From Arenimonas sp. (GTDB lineage Bacteria; Pseudomonadota; Alphaproteobacteria; Rhizobiales; Rhizobiaceae): a stretch of 64,000 nt of DNA. Numbering within the stretch: the first letter of the stretch is position 1; the number at the start of each line of letters is the position of its first letter. Both the position numbers and the translations under genes were made by a program. The notes beneath the pieces were generated by a model. It saw only the letters and a list, made by a program, of their open reading frames with translations, was not told the DNA's origin and ran no database searches. Positions 25,131 through 33,966 of this stretch are shown one piece after another. The stretch covers positions 62,001 through 126,000 of the forward strand of contig JAIBEK010000065.1 in assembly GCA_019459145.1 (NCBI GenBank). The letters are read 5' to 3'.

Positions 25131-26531
25131 ATGACGCAAGCCCAGCGCCTGGCTCTCGAAACCACCAATGCGATCTTGGTCCGCAATCCCTTCAACGGCT
25201 CGCCGGTCGGCGAAGTGGCGACCAGCTCTTCGGCCGAAATCAACGCCGCCGTCCTGCGCGCCAAGGCGGCCCAATGGGAATTCCGCCGCTCGACGCCGGC
25301 GGTGCGCCGCGCCATGCTGAATGCGCTGGCCGCCGAGATTGCCGCCGATGCCGAGAACCTCGCCCGTATCATCTCCAACGAGATGGGCAAGACGATCCGC
25401 GAGGCGCGCAACGAAGTGCGGCGCGCTCAGAACACGCTGAGGCTTTCCGGCGATGCCGCGACCTTTCTCGACGGCGAGGCGCTGCACTGCGCGATCGTCG
25501 AGGGTGGCGCGGACCGGCTGGCGACGATCACCTACGAACCCGTCGGCGTGGTGGGGGCGATCACCCCATTCAACTACCCGCTCAACCTGCTCTGCCACAA
25601 GCTGGGCCCGGCGATCGCCGCCGGCAATGCCGTGGTCGCCAAGCCGTCTCCCAAGGCGCCGCTGGCCGCCGCGCGGTTGCGCGAACTGGCGCTGAAGGCC
25701 GGCTGGCCGGCCGCCCTGTTCCAGATCGTGCATGGCGCGGCGGAGGCTGCGGTGTCGCTGGCCCGTTCGCCGATCGATCTTCTCTCCTTTACCGGCGGGC
25801 CGGGTGCGGGCCTCGCCCTCAAGAATGCCAGCGGGCTCATTCGCTGCCTGATGGAACTGGGCGGCAATGATCCGCTGTTCGTGCTGCCCGACGCCGATCT
25901 CGACAAAGCGGTCGCCACCACCATCGGCCACCGCTTCGAGATCGCCGGACAGAGCTGTGCGGCGGTCAAGAAGCTCTACCTGCACCAGGACATCGAGAAG
26001 GTCTTTACCGAGAAGCTGCTCGCCGCCGTCGACGCGGTGGAGTTCGGCGATCCGTCAAAGGACGATACCGACATGGGCACGGTCATCGACCTGGCTGCAG
26101 CCAAGGCAGTGGCCGAACGCGTCAAGGCCAGCATCTCCGGCCATGGCGGCAAGCTGCTGACCGGCGGCACCCATGACGGCACGGTCTTTGCCCCGACCGT
26201 CATTTCGGAGGTCACCGCCGAAGCACCCGTCATCGCCGACGAGACCTTCGGCCCGATCATCGCGATCCGCAGCTTCATCGACCCGCGCGCCGCGATCGCC
26301 GAGGTCAATGCCGGCGCCTATGGCCTGCAGGCCGGCGTCTTCACCAACGACCACGCGCTGATCAAGACCTTCTCGCGCGACCTGATCGTCGGCGGCGTGA
26401 TGATCAACGAAGGACCGGACTTCCGCGCCGAGCACGTACCCTTCGGCGGCGTCAAGCGCTCCGGCCTCGGCCGCGAGGGTGTCCGCATCGCGCTGCGTGA
26501 AATGTCCGAGCCGAAGGTCGTGATCGACTGA
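25131..26531 (+). CDS. NAD(P)-dependent aldehyde dehydrogenase
   Basis: A 466-residue ALDH with the catalytic Glu in LMELGGNDPLF and nucleophile Cys in GQSCAAVKK, the proton-relay FNYPLNLLCHKLGPA and the PFGGVKRSG motif. The ATG at 25131 has GAGG at the right distance; an in-frame ATG at 25113 overlaps the upstream stop and lacks such a site. ALDHs in this setting usually oxidise a semialdehyde from ring opening (2-oxoglutarate semialdehyde or 2-aminoadipate semialdehyde). The real substrate is not visible in the sequence. Confidence 0.9.
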   Translation: MTQAQRLALETTNAILVRNPFNGSPVGEVATSSSAEINAAVLRAKAAQWEFRRSTPAVRRAMLNALAAEIAADAENLARIISNEMGKTIREARNEVRRAQNTLRLSGDAATFLDGEALHCAIVEGGADRLATITYEPVGVVGAITPFNYPLNLLCHKLGPAIAAGNAVVAKPSPKAPLAAARLRELALKAGWPAALFQIVHGAAEAAVSLARSPIDLLSFTGGPGAGLALKNASGLIRCLMELGGNDPLFVLPDADLDKAVATTIGHRFEIAGQSCAAVKKLYLHQDIEKVFTEKLLAAVDAVEFGDPSKDDTDMGTVIDLAAAKAVAERVKASISGHGGKLLTGGTHDGTVFAPTVISEVTAEAPVIADETFGPIIAIRSFIDPRAAIAEVNAGAYGLQAGVFTNDHALIKTFSRDLIVGGVMINEGPDFRAEHVPFGGVKRSGLGREGVRIALREMSEPKVVID

Positions 26532-26542
26532 GGAGATTGGCC

Positions 26543-27286
26543 ATGCGCATCGCCATCATGGGAGCATCGGGCCGGGTTGGGACCCGGCTCGTCGAACTGG
26601 TAATCGCCAATCCGGGACTGGAACTGGCTGCGGCCCTGGTTTCTCCCGGCTCGAAGCTCGCCGGCACACCCGTTGCCGGCGGCAGCATCGAATATCGTCC
26701 GGCGGATGCGGCGATGAAGAGCCATTGCGACGTGATGATCGATTTTTCCACACCGGCCGCGAGCCTCGCCTTGCAGGAGGAGATCGGCACGAAAGCCATC
26801 CCGATGGTGATCGGCACCACGGGTTTCTCGCCTGAGGAGGATGCCCGGCTGACCTCACTCTGCGGCCATCGCCCGATGCTGGTCAGCGCCAATTTCGCTC
26901 ATGGCTTCGAAGCCTTCCGGCAGGCGGCCCTGGATTTCGCCCGGCGCATGCCGGATGCCGAGGCGACCGTCGGCGAGACCTACCATGCCCGCAAGAAGGC
27001 CGAGCCGTCCGGCACCTCGCGCCTGCTGGCGCGCCAGTTGTTCGAGGCGCGAAGCCGCGCCATGGGCTTTGCCGCGCCCGAACCGGCGATCACCGTCCAC
27101 CGCGAGGGCGACACGGTCGGCGTCAACGAGGTTCGCTTCGACCTGGGCTTTGCCGAGGCCAGCTTCACCTACCGGGTCCATACACTCGCAGCCTATGCGG
27201 AAGGGGCGCTCTCCGCCGCGCAATGGCTGGTTTCCACACCGCGTCCCGCCGGCCGCTACAGCCTGGCGGACAGCCTGAACGACTGA
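26543..27286 (+). CDS. DapB-family reductase paralogue with altered catalytic motif
   Basis: A 247-residue member of the dihydrodipicolinate reductase family: N-terminal MRIAIMGASGRVG (NAD(P) site), DFSTP near residue 68 and GTTGF near 91. The catalytic block reads ETYHARKKAEPSGTS. In the canonical enzyme (also present at 46.7 kb) this is E-x-HH-x-x-K-x-DAPSGT, so the catalytic His is Tyr147 here and only the Lys (151) remains. The later substrate-binding segment is also unlike DapB. It is preceded by AGGAG with seven-base spacing. It probably reduces or binds a cyclic imine related to the pathway substrate and is not the biosynthetic enzyme. Confidence 0.85.
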   Translation: MRIAIMGASGRVGTRLVELVIANPGLELAAALVSPGSKLAGTPVAGGSIEYRPADAAMKSHCDVMIDFSTPAASLALQEEIGTKAIPMVIGTTGFSPEEDARLTSLCGHRPMLVSANFAHGFEAFRQAALDFARRMPDAEATVGETYHARKKAEPSGTSRLLARQLFEARSRAMGFAAPEPAITVHREGDTVGVNEVRFDLGFAEASFTYRVHTLAAYAEGALSAAQWLVSTPRPAGRYSLADSLND

Positions 27287-27309
27287 TGATACCAGAGAGG
27301 AACATGACC

Positions 27310-28227
27310 ATGCAGGACCTTCACAAACGCTTCAACGGCGTCTTCACCGCCCTCATCACGCCGTTCAAGGACGGCGCCGTCGATACCGCAGCCTATGACG
27401 CCCTGGTCGAGCGCCAGATCGAAGCCGGGGTCGCGGGCCTCGTTCCGGTCGGAACGACCGGTGAGGCGGCGACGCTTTCCGACGAAGAGGCCGACACACT
27501 GATCGCCCGCACCGTGAAGCTTGCCGCCGGACGTGTCCTGGTGATGGCGGGTGCCGGCGCCAATGACACGAAAAAGACGGTCGACAAGGTGAAGCGCGCC
27601 GAACAGGCCGGCGCCGACGCCGTGCTGATCGTCACGCCCTATTACAACAAGCCGACCCAGGCCGGTCTCGTGGCACATTACGGTGCGGCGGCCAAGGCGA
27701 CCTCGCTGCCGGTCATGCTCTATTCCGTCCCCGGACGCTGCGGCGTGGAGATTGCGCCCGAGACCTGCGCAGTCCTCATGGAAAAGCACGACAACATCAT
27801 CGCGATCAAGGAAGCCGGCGGATCGGCCGCCCGCGTCACCCAGCTTCGCACCGCCTGCGGCGACCGGCTGATCATCCATTCGGGCGATGACGGGCTCACC
27901 CTGCCTTTCCTGTCGCTCGGGGCCGTCGGCGTCACCAGCGTCGTTGCCAATGTCGCGCCGCGTGAGATGGTGCAGCTGGTCGAAGCCTGGAAGGCGGGCG
28001 ATACGGCCCGCGCGCTCGCCCTGCACGAACTCATTGCCGAACTGACCGACGGCATGTTCATCGAATCCAATCCGGGGCCGGTCAAGGCGGCGCTGGCGCT
28101 CTCCAACCTTGCCGGGCCGGAGATGCGTCTGCCGATGGTTCCGGTCTCGCCGGCCAACCGTGAACGGCTCGCCGGCATACTCGGCCGCTTCAGCTCCGCC
28201 TCGGCCGCCTTCCAAGAAATGCGGTAA
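27310..28227 (+). CDS. DapA-family (dihydrodipicolinate synthase/N-acetylneuraminate lyase) protein
   Basis: A 305-residue TIM-barrel lyase. It keeps the DapA hallmarks: GTTGE with Thr49/Thr50, YYNKPTQ with Tyr111/Tyr112, Tyr138 in LYSVPGR with Arg143, and Schiff-base Lys167 in IIAIKEAGG. It therefore may be a true DHDPS or a relative such as the hydroxyproline-pathway deaminase, which also belongs to this family. GAGAGG precedes; an alternative ATG lies six bases upstream. Because it stands in a catabolic operon, a lyase or deaminase role is more likely than lysine synthesis. Confidence 0.85.
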   Translation: MQDLHKRFNGVFTALITPFKDGAVDTAAYDALVERQIEAGVAGLVPVGTTGEAATLSDEEADTLIARTVKLAAGRVLVMAGAGANDTKKTVDKVKRAEQAGADAVLIVTPYYNKPTQAGLVAHYGAAAKATSLPVMLYSVPGRCGVEIAPETCAVLMEKHDNIIAIKEAGGSAARVTQLRTACGDRLIIHSGDDGLTLPFLSLGAVGVTSVVANVAPREMVQLVEAWKAGDTARALALHELIAELTDGMFIESNPGPVKAALALSNLAGPEMRLPMVPVSPANRERLAGILGRFSSASAAFQEMR

Positions 28228-28418
28228 GCGGCGGCATCAGCTTTGCATTGTCCGTGGCGAACGGACGTAGGACTATCCATCGTCGGCTTTCGGCCTCGTT
28301 CGGCAGCCGACGAAAAGACCAGGGGAACAAGAATGACGAACAGGACTGACGAACACCGGTGTCGCCGATACGGGCATCATCCGTCTTTCCCGACGGACAA
28401 GACCGTAAGAGGTGGCCG

Positions 28419-29084
28419 ATGAGTTACAGCTGGGACTTCCATTCCGTATGGCAATATTGGGACCTCTTTCTCTGGGGTCTGTGGATCACCGTCCTCTACA
28501 CCTTCGGTTCGATCTTCTTCGGCGTGCTGATCGGTTTCCTCACCTGCGCGGCACGCCTGTCCGGCTGGAAAGTCCTGTCCGGCATCGCCCGGGTCTACCA
28601 GGAGATCTTCCGCTGCACGCCGCTTCTGGTCCAGCTTCTGTGGTTCTACTACGCCTTTCCGTTGCTGGTCGGCGCCTCGATCGACAACCGCATCGCGGCC
28701 ATGCTGACCCTGTCGCTTTATGTCGGCGCCTTCTATGCGGAAATCTTTCGCGGCGGGATCGTGTCGATCGACAAGGGGCAGCGCGAGGCCGCCTCGGCGA
28801 TCGGCATGAGCCCATGGCAGTCGATGAAGCGGATCATCCTGCCGCAGGCGATGAAGCGGGTGCTGCCGTCCTTCATCAACCAGTCGGTCATCCAGTTCAA
28901 GAACACCTCGCTGGTCTCGGTCATCTCGGTCGCCGATCTCGCCTATATGGCGGCGGTGGTGAACGGCCAGACCTACCGGCCGCTGGAGTCCTACACGCTC
29001 ATGGCCGGTCTCTACATCGCCATGCTTTTGCCCCTCACCCAGGCCGCGGACTGGATCGAACGGCGCCTCAGGGTCAGCGATTAA
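28419..29084 (+). CDS. Polar amino-acid ABC transporter permease
   Basis: A 221-residue permease of the HisM/GlnP type with about five helices and the EAA-type motif EIFRGGIVSIDKGQREAASAIGM. An AGAGG site precedes the ATG. Only one permease gene is visible, so it may act as a homodimer. It is followed 18 bases later by the ATPase. The matching binding protein is at 20.3 kb on the other strand. Confidence 0.9.
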   Translation: MSYSWDFHSVWQYWDLFLWGLWITVLYTFGSIFFGVLIGFLTCAARLSGWKVLSGIARVYQEIFRCTPLLVQLLWFYYAFPLLVGASIDNRIAAMLTLSLYVGAFYAEIFRGGIVSIDKGQREAASAIGMSPWQSMKRIILPQAMKRVLPSFINQSVIQFKNTSLVSVISVADLAYMAAVVNGQTYRPLESYTLMAGLYIAMLLPLTQAADWIERRLRVSD

Positions 29085-29102
29085 CGGAACGGAAGCACGG
29101 AC

Positions 29103-29876
29103 ATGACACAGAACTCCACACTCAAGGCACCCGTGATCGAAGCTTCCGCGCTGCGCAAGAGCTACGGAACGCTCGAAGTCCTCAAGGGTCTCGATCTCAG
29201 CCTCGAGCGCGGCGAGGTCGTCGCGCTGATCGGTCCTTCGGGGTCGGGCAAGTCGACCTTCATCCGCTGCCTCAACATGATGGAAATCCCGACCGGTGGC
29301 ACGATCCGCTTTCGCCAGAAGGCGGTCGGCGAGCGGTTTCGCGACAAGGGCGACGAGATCGGCATCGGCACGCTGCGCCGCCATGTCGGCATGGTGTTCC
29401 AGCACTTCAACCTCTTCCCGCACAAGACGGTGCTGCAGAACGTAACCGAAGGCCCGATCGTGGTCTGCAAGCGACCGAAGCGCGAGGCGGAGGAACTGGC
29501 CATGGACCTGCTCGCCCAGGTCGGCCTCGCCGAGAAGCACTCGGCCTATCCCAACCATCTGTCGGGCGGCCAGAAGCAGCGCGTGGCGATCGCCCGGGCG
29601 CTTGCCATGGAACCCGAGGTGCTGTTGCTCGACGAGGTGACCAGCGCGCTCGATCCCGAACTGGTGGGCGAGGTTCTCGCCGTCATCCGCGGTCTGGCGG
29701 AGAAGGGCATGACGATGGCGATCGTCACCCATGAGATGGCCTTTGCCGCAGACGTCGCAAGCCGCGTGCTGTTCCTCGACCAGGGCGTGATCGCCGAGAC
29801 CGGCAGCGCCGAGGACGTGATCCTCAATCCGCAGAACCCACGCCTTCAAGGCTTCGTTCAGCGGTTCAAGGGCTGA
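29103..29876 (+). CDS. Polar amino-acid ABC transporter ATPase
   Basis: A 257-residue ATPase: Walker A GPSGSGKSTF, Q-loop MVFQHFNLFPHKT, signature [15 protein letters not shown], Walker B VLLLDEVTSALD and the THEMAFA switch typical of GlnQ/HisP. It powers uptake by the preceding permease. Confidence 0.93.
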   Translation: MTQNSTLKAPVIEASALRKSYGTLEVLKGLDLSLERGEVVALIGPSGSGKSTFIRCLNMMEIPTGGTIRFRQKAVGERFRDKGDEIGIGTLRRHVGMVFQHFNLFPHKTVLQNVTEGPIVVCKRPKREAEELAMDLLAQVGLAEKHSAYPNHLSGGQKQRVAIARALAMEPEVLLLDEVTSALDPELVGEVLAVIRGLAEKGMTMAIVTHEMAFAADVASRVLFLDQGVIAETGSAEDVILNPQNPRLQGFVQRFKG

Positions 29877-29884
29877 GCATCATC

Positions 29885-30961
29885 ATGGCGAAACTCAAGG
29901 TCTGCATCTTCGGCGCCGGGGAAATCGGCTCGGCGCTGGCAATGGCCCTGGCGGCGAACGGCGATTTCATGGTCCAGGTGATCGACCGGTCGGAGGAGGT
30001 GCTCGACCGCCTGCGCAGGTTGAACATCCGGGCGACGCTCAAGACCTTCGGCCACGGCGATGAATTGCAGGCGCTGCTGTCGGGCCAGGACGTCGCGGTG
30101 GCGGCCGTGCCGGACGGGGCGGTGAACGAGGTGGCGCAGGCCGCGGCGCGCGCGAATGTACACTATCTCGACTTTTCCTGTGCCCGGCCGGAAACCAGGG
30201 CGATCCTCGCCCCGCTTTGCGAACAACGTGCCGTGTTCAACGGATGCGGCGTTTCACCGGGCATGATCGGCAATGTCGCCTGTGGGCTGCTCGATGCCTT
30301 CTCGCCCGTCACGGATCTCACCATCCGGGTCGGCGCCATACCGCGCTATCCGACCAACCGGCTGGGCTACGGGCAGATCTGGAATGTCGATGGCCTGATC
30401 GACGAATATACCCGGCCGAGCGCCGCGATCCGCGACGGCAAGGCGGTGAGCGTGGCGCCGCTCGAGGAATACGGCCAGCTAAGCATCGACGGCGTGACCT
30501 ATGAGGAATTCGTCACGTCGGGCGGGGTCGAGGATCTGTCGATCTTCTCCGAATCGGCGCCGAGGAATGTCACCTTCAAGACCATCCGCTATCCGGGCCA
30601 TCTCGACTATATGCGCTTCCTGCTCGACGATCTGGGCTTGCGCCACCGGCGCGACATGCTGCGCTCGCTGCTCTACAACGGCTTGCCGGTGATCGAGGAC
30701 GATGTGCTGCTGCTGGTCGTGACCGCGCGCGGCTATCGCGGCCGCCAGCCGACCGAGCGCACCATCTGCCACCGCTTCTCGCCGAACCGGAGCCTCGGGC
30801 CTTTCAATGCGCTGACCTCGGTGGCGACGGGCTATGCCGCGACCCTGCTCTCGATGCTGCATCATGGGGAGATCGCGGCAAAGGGCTTGATCGCACATCA
30901 CCGCATCGACACCGTGACGTTGCTGTCGCGGGACTTCCTGAAGCCACTGCTTTCGGCGTGA
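29885..30961 (+). CDS. Saccharopine dehydrogenase-family NAD(P)-binding protein
   Basis: A 358-residue protein with N-terminal Rossmann motif VCIFGAGEIGSALAMALA and the family's central block (AVFNGCGVSPGMIGNVA). It most resembles the lysine-6-dehydrogenase and saccharopine-reductase branch, whose members act on the epsilon-amino group of lysine or on amino-acid conjugates. It closes the plus-strand operon, eight bases after the ATPase stop. With the aldehyde dehydrogenase it hints at a lysine-derived or opine-like substrate. Confidence 0.85.
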   Translation: MAKLKVCIFGAGEIGSALAMALAANGDFMVQVIDRSEEVLDRLRRLNIRATLKTFGHGDELQALLSGQDVAVAAVPDGAVNEVAQAAARANVHYLDFSCARPETRAILAPLCEQRAVFNGCGVSPGMIGNVACGLLDAFSPVTDLTIRVGAIPRYPTNRLGYGQIWNVDGLIDEYTRPSAAIRDGKAVSVAPLEEYGQLSIDGVTYEEFVTSGGVEDLSIFSESAPRNVTFKTIRYPGHLDYMRFLLDDLGLRHRRDMLRSLLYNGLPVIEDDVLLLVVTARGYRGRQPTERTICHRFSPNRSLGPFNALTSVATGYAATLLSMLHHGEIAAKGLIAHHRIDTVTLLSRDFLKPLLSA

Positions 30962-31064
30962 CCGGGGCGCCCGACCGCCGGCCGGACTACGCTGTTTTGC
31001 CGCCCGCACCGAACTCTGGCGGGCGGGCGGGCGAAGCGCTATGAGGGATGTTCAGGAGCATCCC

Positions 31065-31655
31065 ATGTATACGCTCGAGCGCGCCGAGACATTTTCCCAG
31101 GACATCAAGAAGAGCCGGTTCGTCGCCCACGCCGCCCCGGTCGGGAGCGAGGACGAGGCGAAAGCCTTCATCGCCGCCGTGAGCGATCCTTCCGCCAATC
31201 ACAATTGCTGGGCCTGGCGCGTGGGCCAGGCCTATCGCTTCAGCGATGACGGGGAGCCGAGCGGCACGGCCGGCAAGCCGATGCTGCAGGCGATCGACGG
31301 CCAGGGGCTGGATGGCGTGGCAGTCGTCGTGACCCGGTGGTTCGGCGGCATCCTGCTGGGGAGCGGCGGGCTGATGCGCGCCTATGGCGGCACGGCGGCG
31401 GCCTGTCTGAGAGCGGCCGCGAAGATGGAGTTGATCGCGCGGATCGAAGGCGAGATCATCGCCGGCTTTTCCGACCTCGCGGTGCTCAAGGCGCGTCTTG
31501 GCGCCCTGCCCGATCTGATCGTCGTCAACGAGGAATTCACCACAACCGGCGCGGTGCTGACCGTCGCCCTGCCGCAAGCCGCAGCCGCGCAGGCCAACCG
31601 GCTGGTGACCGACATCACCAGCGGACGGGCATTCGTCCGCTTCGGCGACGGCTGA
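31065..31655 (+). CDS. YigZ/IMPACT family protein
   Basis: A 196-residue protein of the YigZ/IMPACT family: SRFVAHAAPVGSEDEAKAFI, HNCWAWRVG, FSDDGEPSGTAGKPML and VVVTRWFGGILLGSGGLMRAYG. The family is conserved in bacteria and eukaryotes; eukaryotic IMPACT modulates translation stress signalling, and the bacterial role is unclear. The start has AGGAG seven bases upstream; an ATG eight codons earlier is less likely. Confidence 0.9.
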   Translation: MYTLERAETFSQDIKKSRFVAHAAPVGSEDEAKAFIAAVSDPSANHNCWAWRVGQAYRFSDDGEPSGTAGKPMLQAIDGQGLDGVAVVVTRWFGGILLGSGGLMRAYGGTAAACLRAAAKMELIARIEGEIIAGFSDLAVLKARLGALPDLIVVNEEFTTTGAVLTVALPQAAAAQANRLVTDITSGRAFVRFGDG

Positions 31656-31678
31656 ACCCGCGTCGCGTCACGCCTTTA

Positions 31679-31838
31679 TCAGTGGATAGTGTCTGGCGAT
31701 TCGTCGCGGAGCAGATGCAGCGCATCGGTGAGGGCGGCGACCAGAATATCGGTCAGTTCATCGCCCTTGTTCTCGACTAGCATCGCCTGGATCGCGGCAT
31801 CCTGCTGTTCGAAAAAGTGATCCGGTTCATTGGTCATT
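31679..31838 (-). pseudogene. Small conserved-looking ORF with probable one-base frameshift
   Basis: From an ATG at 31838, preceded by GAGGGG, the frame encodes MTNEPDHFFEQQ and then goes out of frame. The continuation AAIQAMLVENKGDELTDILV followed by AALTDALHLLRDESPDTIH lies in the neighbouring frame to a TGA at 31679. One extra A in CAGGAATGCC (near 31800) accounts for the break. If repaired, the product is about 52 residues, acidic and helical. It may be an assembly error, a decayed gene, or two starts; a start at 31831 reads the second frame directly. Confidence 0.4.
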
Positions 31839-31948
31839 CTATCAGTCCCCTCATGGTGCCGATTCAGTCTGCATCGTTCGGGACTGTTTAACGCCGGCTG
31901 GCTTGCGCCGGGCTGTCACGCCCGGCTCGCCCCATGCCAGCAACGGCA

Positions 31949-32422
31949 TCACGCCGTCTGGGGTTCCCCACTCGCTCCGTCTGCGGCAACGATCTGGCCG
32001 AACTTGGCGAAGAATTCGCCGGCCAGCTTCTTCGAAGTCGAATCGATCAGACGGCTGCCCAACTGGGCGATCTTGCCGCCGACCTCCGCCTTCACCGTAT
32101 AGGTGAGGATCGTGGCATCCGGTCCGTCGGCTTCAAGCGACACGTCGGCGCCACCCTTGGCAAAGCCTGCGAGCCCGCCCTTGCCCTCGCCGGCTATCGT
32201 GTAGGAATGCGGCGGATTGAGGTTCTGCAACTCGACGGCGCCCTCGAACTTCGCCTTGATTGGCCCGACCTTCAGCACCACCTTCGCCGTCATGTTGGTG
32301 TCGGAGGTTTTTTCCAGGCTCTCGCAACCGGGGATCGCCCGGCGCAGGATCTCCGGATCATTCAGTGCCTGCCAGACCGTTTCGACCGGCGCTTCGATGC
32401 GTTCGCTGCCATTCATGTCCAT
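31949..32422 (-). CDS. CoxG-like SRPBCC family protein (CO dehydrogenase subunit G type)
   Basis: A 157-residue protein with the CoxG form of the SRPBCC fold: ERIEAPVETVWQALNDPEIL, AIPGCESLE, TYTVKAEVGGKIAQLGSRLI. CoxG recruits CO dehydrogenase to the membrane, but many CoxG-like proteins are near unrelated molybdenum enzymes or stand alone. No cox genes are here. The start has a strong GGGAGGAA eight bases upstream; a leader of eight codons precedes it in frame. Confidence 0.88.
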   Translation of the reverse strand: MDMNGSERIEAPVETVWQALNDPEILRRAIPGCESLEKTSDTNMTAKVVLKVGPIKAKFEGAVELQNLNPPHSYTIAGEGKGGLAGFAKGGADVSLEADGPDATILTYTVKAEVGGKIAQLGSRLIDSTSKKLAGEFFAKFGQIVAADGASGEPQTA

Positions 32423-32544
32423 GCTGGTATTCCTCCCGTTCCGCATCCATTCAACGCGACGCGCCCCTCCCAGGACACGACCTCGAACGGAAGCTTACAG
32501 GGCAAGTCCGGCATGGCAAGCGCTGCGGAGAGGATGTTTCGGCT

Positions 32545-33849
32545 TCAGACGAGAACGGCCTGCTCGACACGGTCCTCGGTGCCGAAGAATTGCATGTAGC
32601 GTTCGACCTCGGCCGGATCGCCGGTCGCCTTCTTCGGATTGTCCGACAGCTTCACCGCCGGACGACCGTTCGCCTCGCTGACCTTGCAGACCAGCGAAAT
32701 CGGCTTCAGCCCCTCGATCTCGCGCGGCGCGCAGCCGGCGAAATCATTCGTCAAATTGGTGCCCCAGCCGAAACTCATGCGCACCCGGCCCTCGAAATGA
32801 CGATAGGTGTCGATGATCGCGTCGACGTCGAGACCGTCGGAGAAGATCAGCAGCTTCTGGCGCGGATCCCGTCCCATCTTCGTCCACCAATCAATGATCT
32901 TCTCGCCACCCTCGATCGGCGGGGCGCTGTCGGGGCGGAAGCCGGTCCAGTCGGCCACCCATTCCGGCGCATTGCGCAGGAAGGCGGCCGTGCCGTAGGT
33001 GTCGGGAAGGACGATCAGCAGATTGCCGCCGTAGAGCCGGTTCCAGTCACGCATCACGTCATAGTTGGAGGAGAGCAGCTCAGCGTCGGATTTCGCGAGC
33101 GCCGCCCTGACCATCGGCAGTTCATGGGCGTTGGTGCCGACGGCTTCGAGATCCGAATCCATGGCCAGCAACACGTTGCTGGTGCCGGTGAAGGCCGGGC
33201 CGATGCCTTCCTTCAGCGCTTCCACGCACCACCGCTGCCAGAGAAAACTGTGGCGCCGACGGGTACCAAAATCCGAGATCCTCAGGCCCGGTAGGTCGCG
33301 CAGGCGCTCGACCTTGGCCCACATCTTCGCCTTGGCGCGGGCGTAGAGCACGTCGAGGGTGAAGAGGCCCATGTTCTTGGACACAGTGCGGGAGCGCAGC
33401 TCGTTGATGATGGCGAGCGCCGGGATCTCCCACATGGTCGTTTCCTTCCACCGGCCGTGGAAGTTCAGCACATACTGGCCGTCCTTCTTCGACAGCTCGT
33501 ATTCGGGCAGTTGGAAGGCCGCGAGCCAGGCGAGGAATTCGGGCTCGAAGATCTGCTTGGTGCCGTAGAAGGTGTTGCCGGCGAGCCAGATCGCCTCTTT
33601 CTTGGTGAGGCGCAGCGTGCGGGCGTAGTCGAGCTGGGCGCGCAATTCGCCCTCGTCGATCTCGTCGGCGAGCCGCACCGTCTTCGTCCGGTTGATCAGG
33701 GTGAAGGTCGCATCGACATCCGGATAGAGCTTCCAGATCATCTGTAGCATCAGGAGCTTGTAGAAGTCCGTATCGATCAGGCTGCGGATGATCGGATCGA
33801 GCTTCCAGCTGTGATTGAAGACTCTGGTCGCGATATCGGTCTTGGTCAT
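32545..33849 (-). CDS. pncB: Nicotinate phosphoribosyltransferase
   Basis: A 434-residue NAPRTase that converts nicotinate, PRPP and ATP to nicotinate mononucleotide in the NAD salvage pathway. Diagnostic segments are [28 protein letters not shown] with the phosphorylated His, TGTSNVLLA and the PRPP-site region [12 protein letters not shown]. The length fits the enterobacterial type. The ATG at 33849 is chosen; a TTG six codons upstream is less likely. Confidence 0.95.
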   Translation of the reverse strand: MTKTDIATRVFNHSWKLDPIIRSLIDTDFYKLLMLQMIWKLYPDVDATFTLINRTKTVRLADEIDEGELRAQLDYARTLRLTKKEAIWLAGNTFYGTKQIFEPEFLAWLAAFQLPEYELSKKDGQYVLNFHGRWKETTMWEIPALAIINELRSRTVSKNMGLFTLDVLYARAKAKMWAKVERLRDLPGLRISDFGTRRRHSFLWQRWCVEALKEGIGPAFTGTSNVLLAMDSDLEAVGTNAHELPMVRAALAKSDAELLSSNYDVMRDWNRLYGGNLLIVLPDTYGTAAFLRNAPEWVADWTGFRPDSAPPIEGGEKIIDWWTKMGRDPRQKLLIFSDGLDVDAIIDTYRHFEGRVRMSFGWGTNLTNDFAGCAPREIEGLKPISLVCKVSEANGRPAVKLSDNPKKATGDPAEVERYMQFFGTEDRVEQAVLV

Positions 33850-33966
33850 CGAATGGCTGCCCTGCAAGTCGCGGCCGGGACAGACCGCAGCAATCGGCCG
33901 GGACTTGCCCCGGCCGTTTCAAAGGTCATTTATCGGGAATCCGCCCGGCAAAGTCCATAGCAGGGA

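Noticed and set aside
27310-28227. Calling the DapA-family protein the biosynthetic dapA
   Set aside because: The active-site residues fit, but it stands in a catabolic operon with a divergent DapB paralogue, while canonical dapB lies elsewhere; the symbol would mislead.
28281-28312. Stem CGTCGGCT/AGCCGACG between the DapA-like and permease genes as a terminator
   Set aside because: The loop is 16 bases and no T-run follows; the operon appears to continue.
28377-29849. 490-codon open frame opposite the permease and ATPase genes
   Set aside because: Antisense of two clearly coding transporter genes; no start signal or domain.
31949-32422. CO dehydrogenase function from the CoxG-like gene
   Set aside because: No coxS, coxM, coxL or maturation genes are nearby; CoxG-like SRPBCC proteins occur widely without them.
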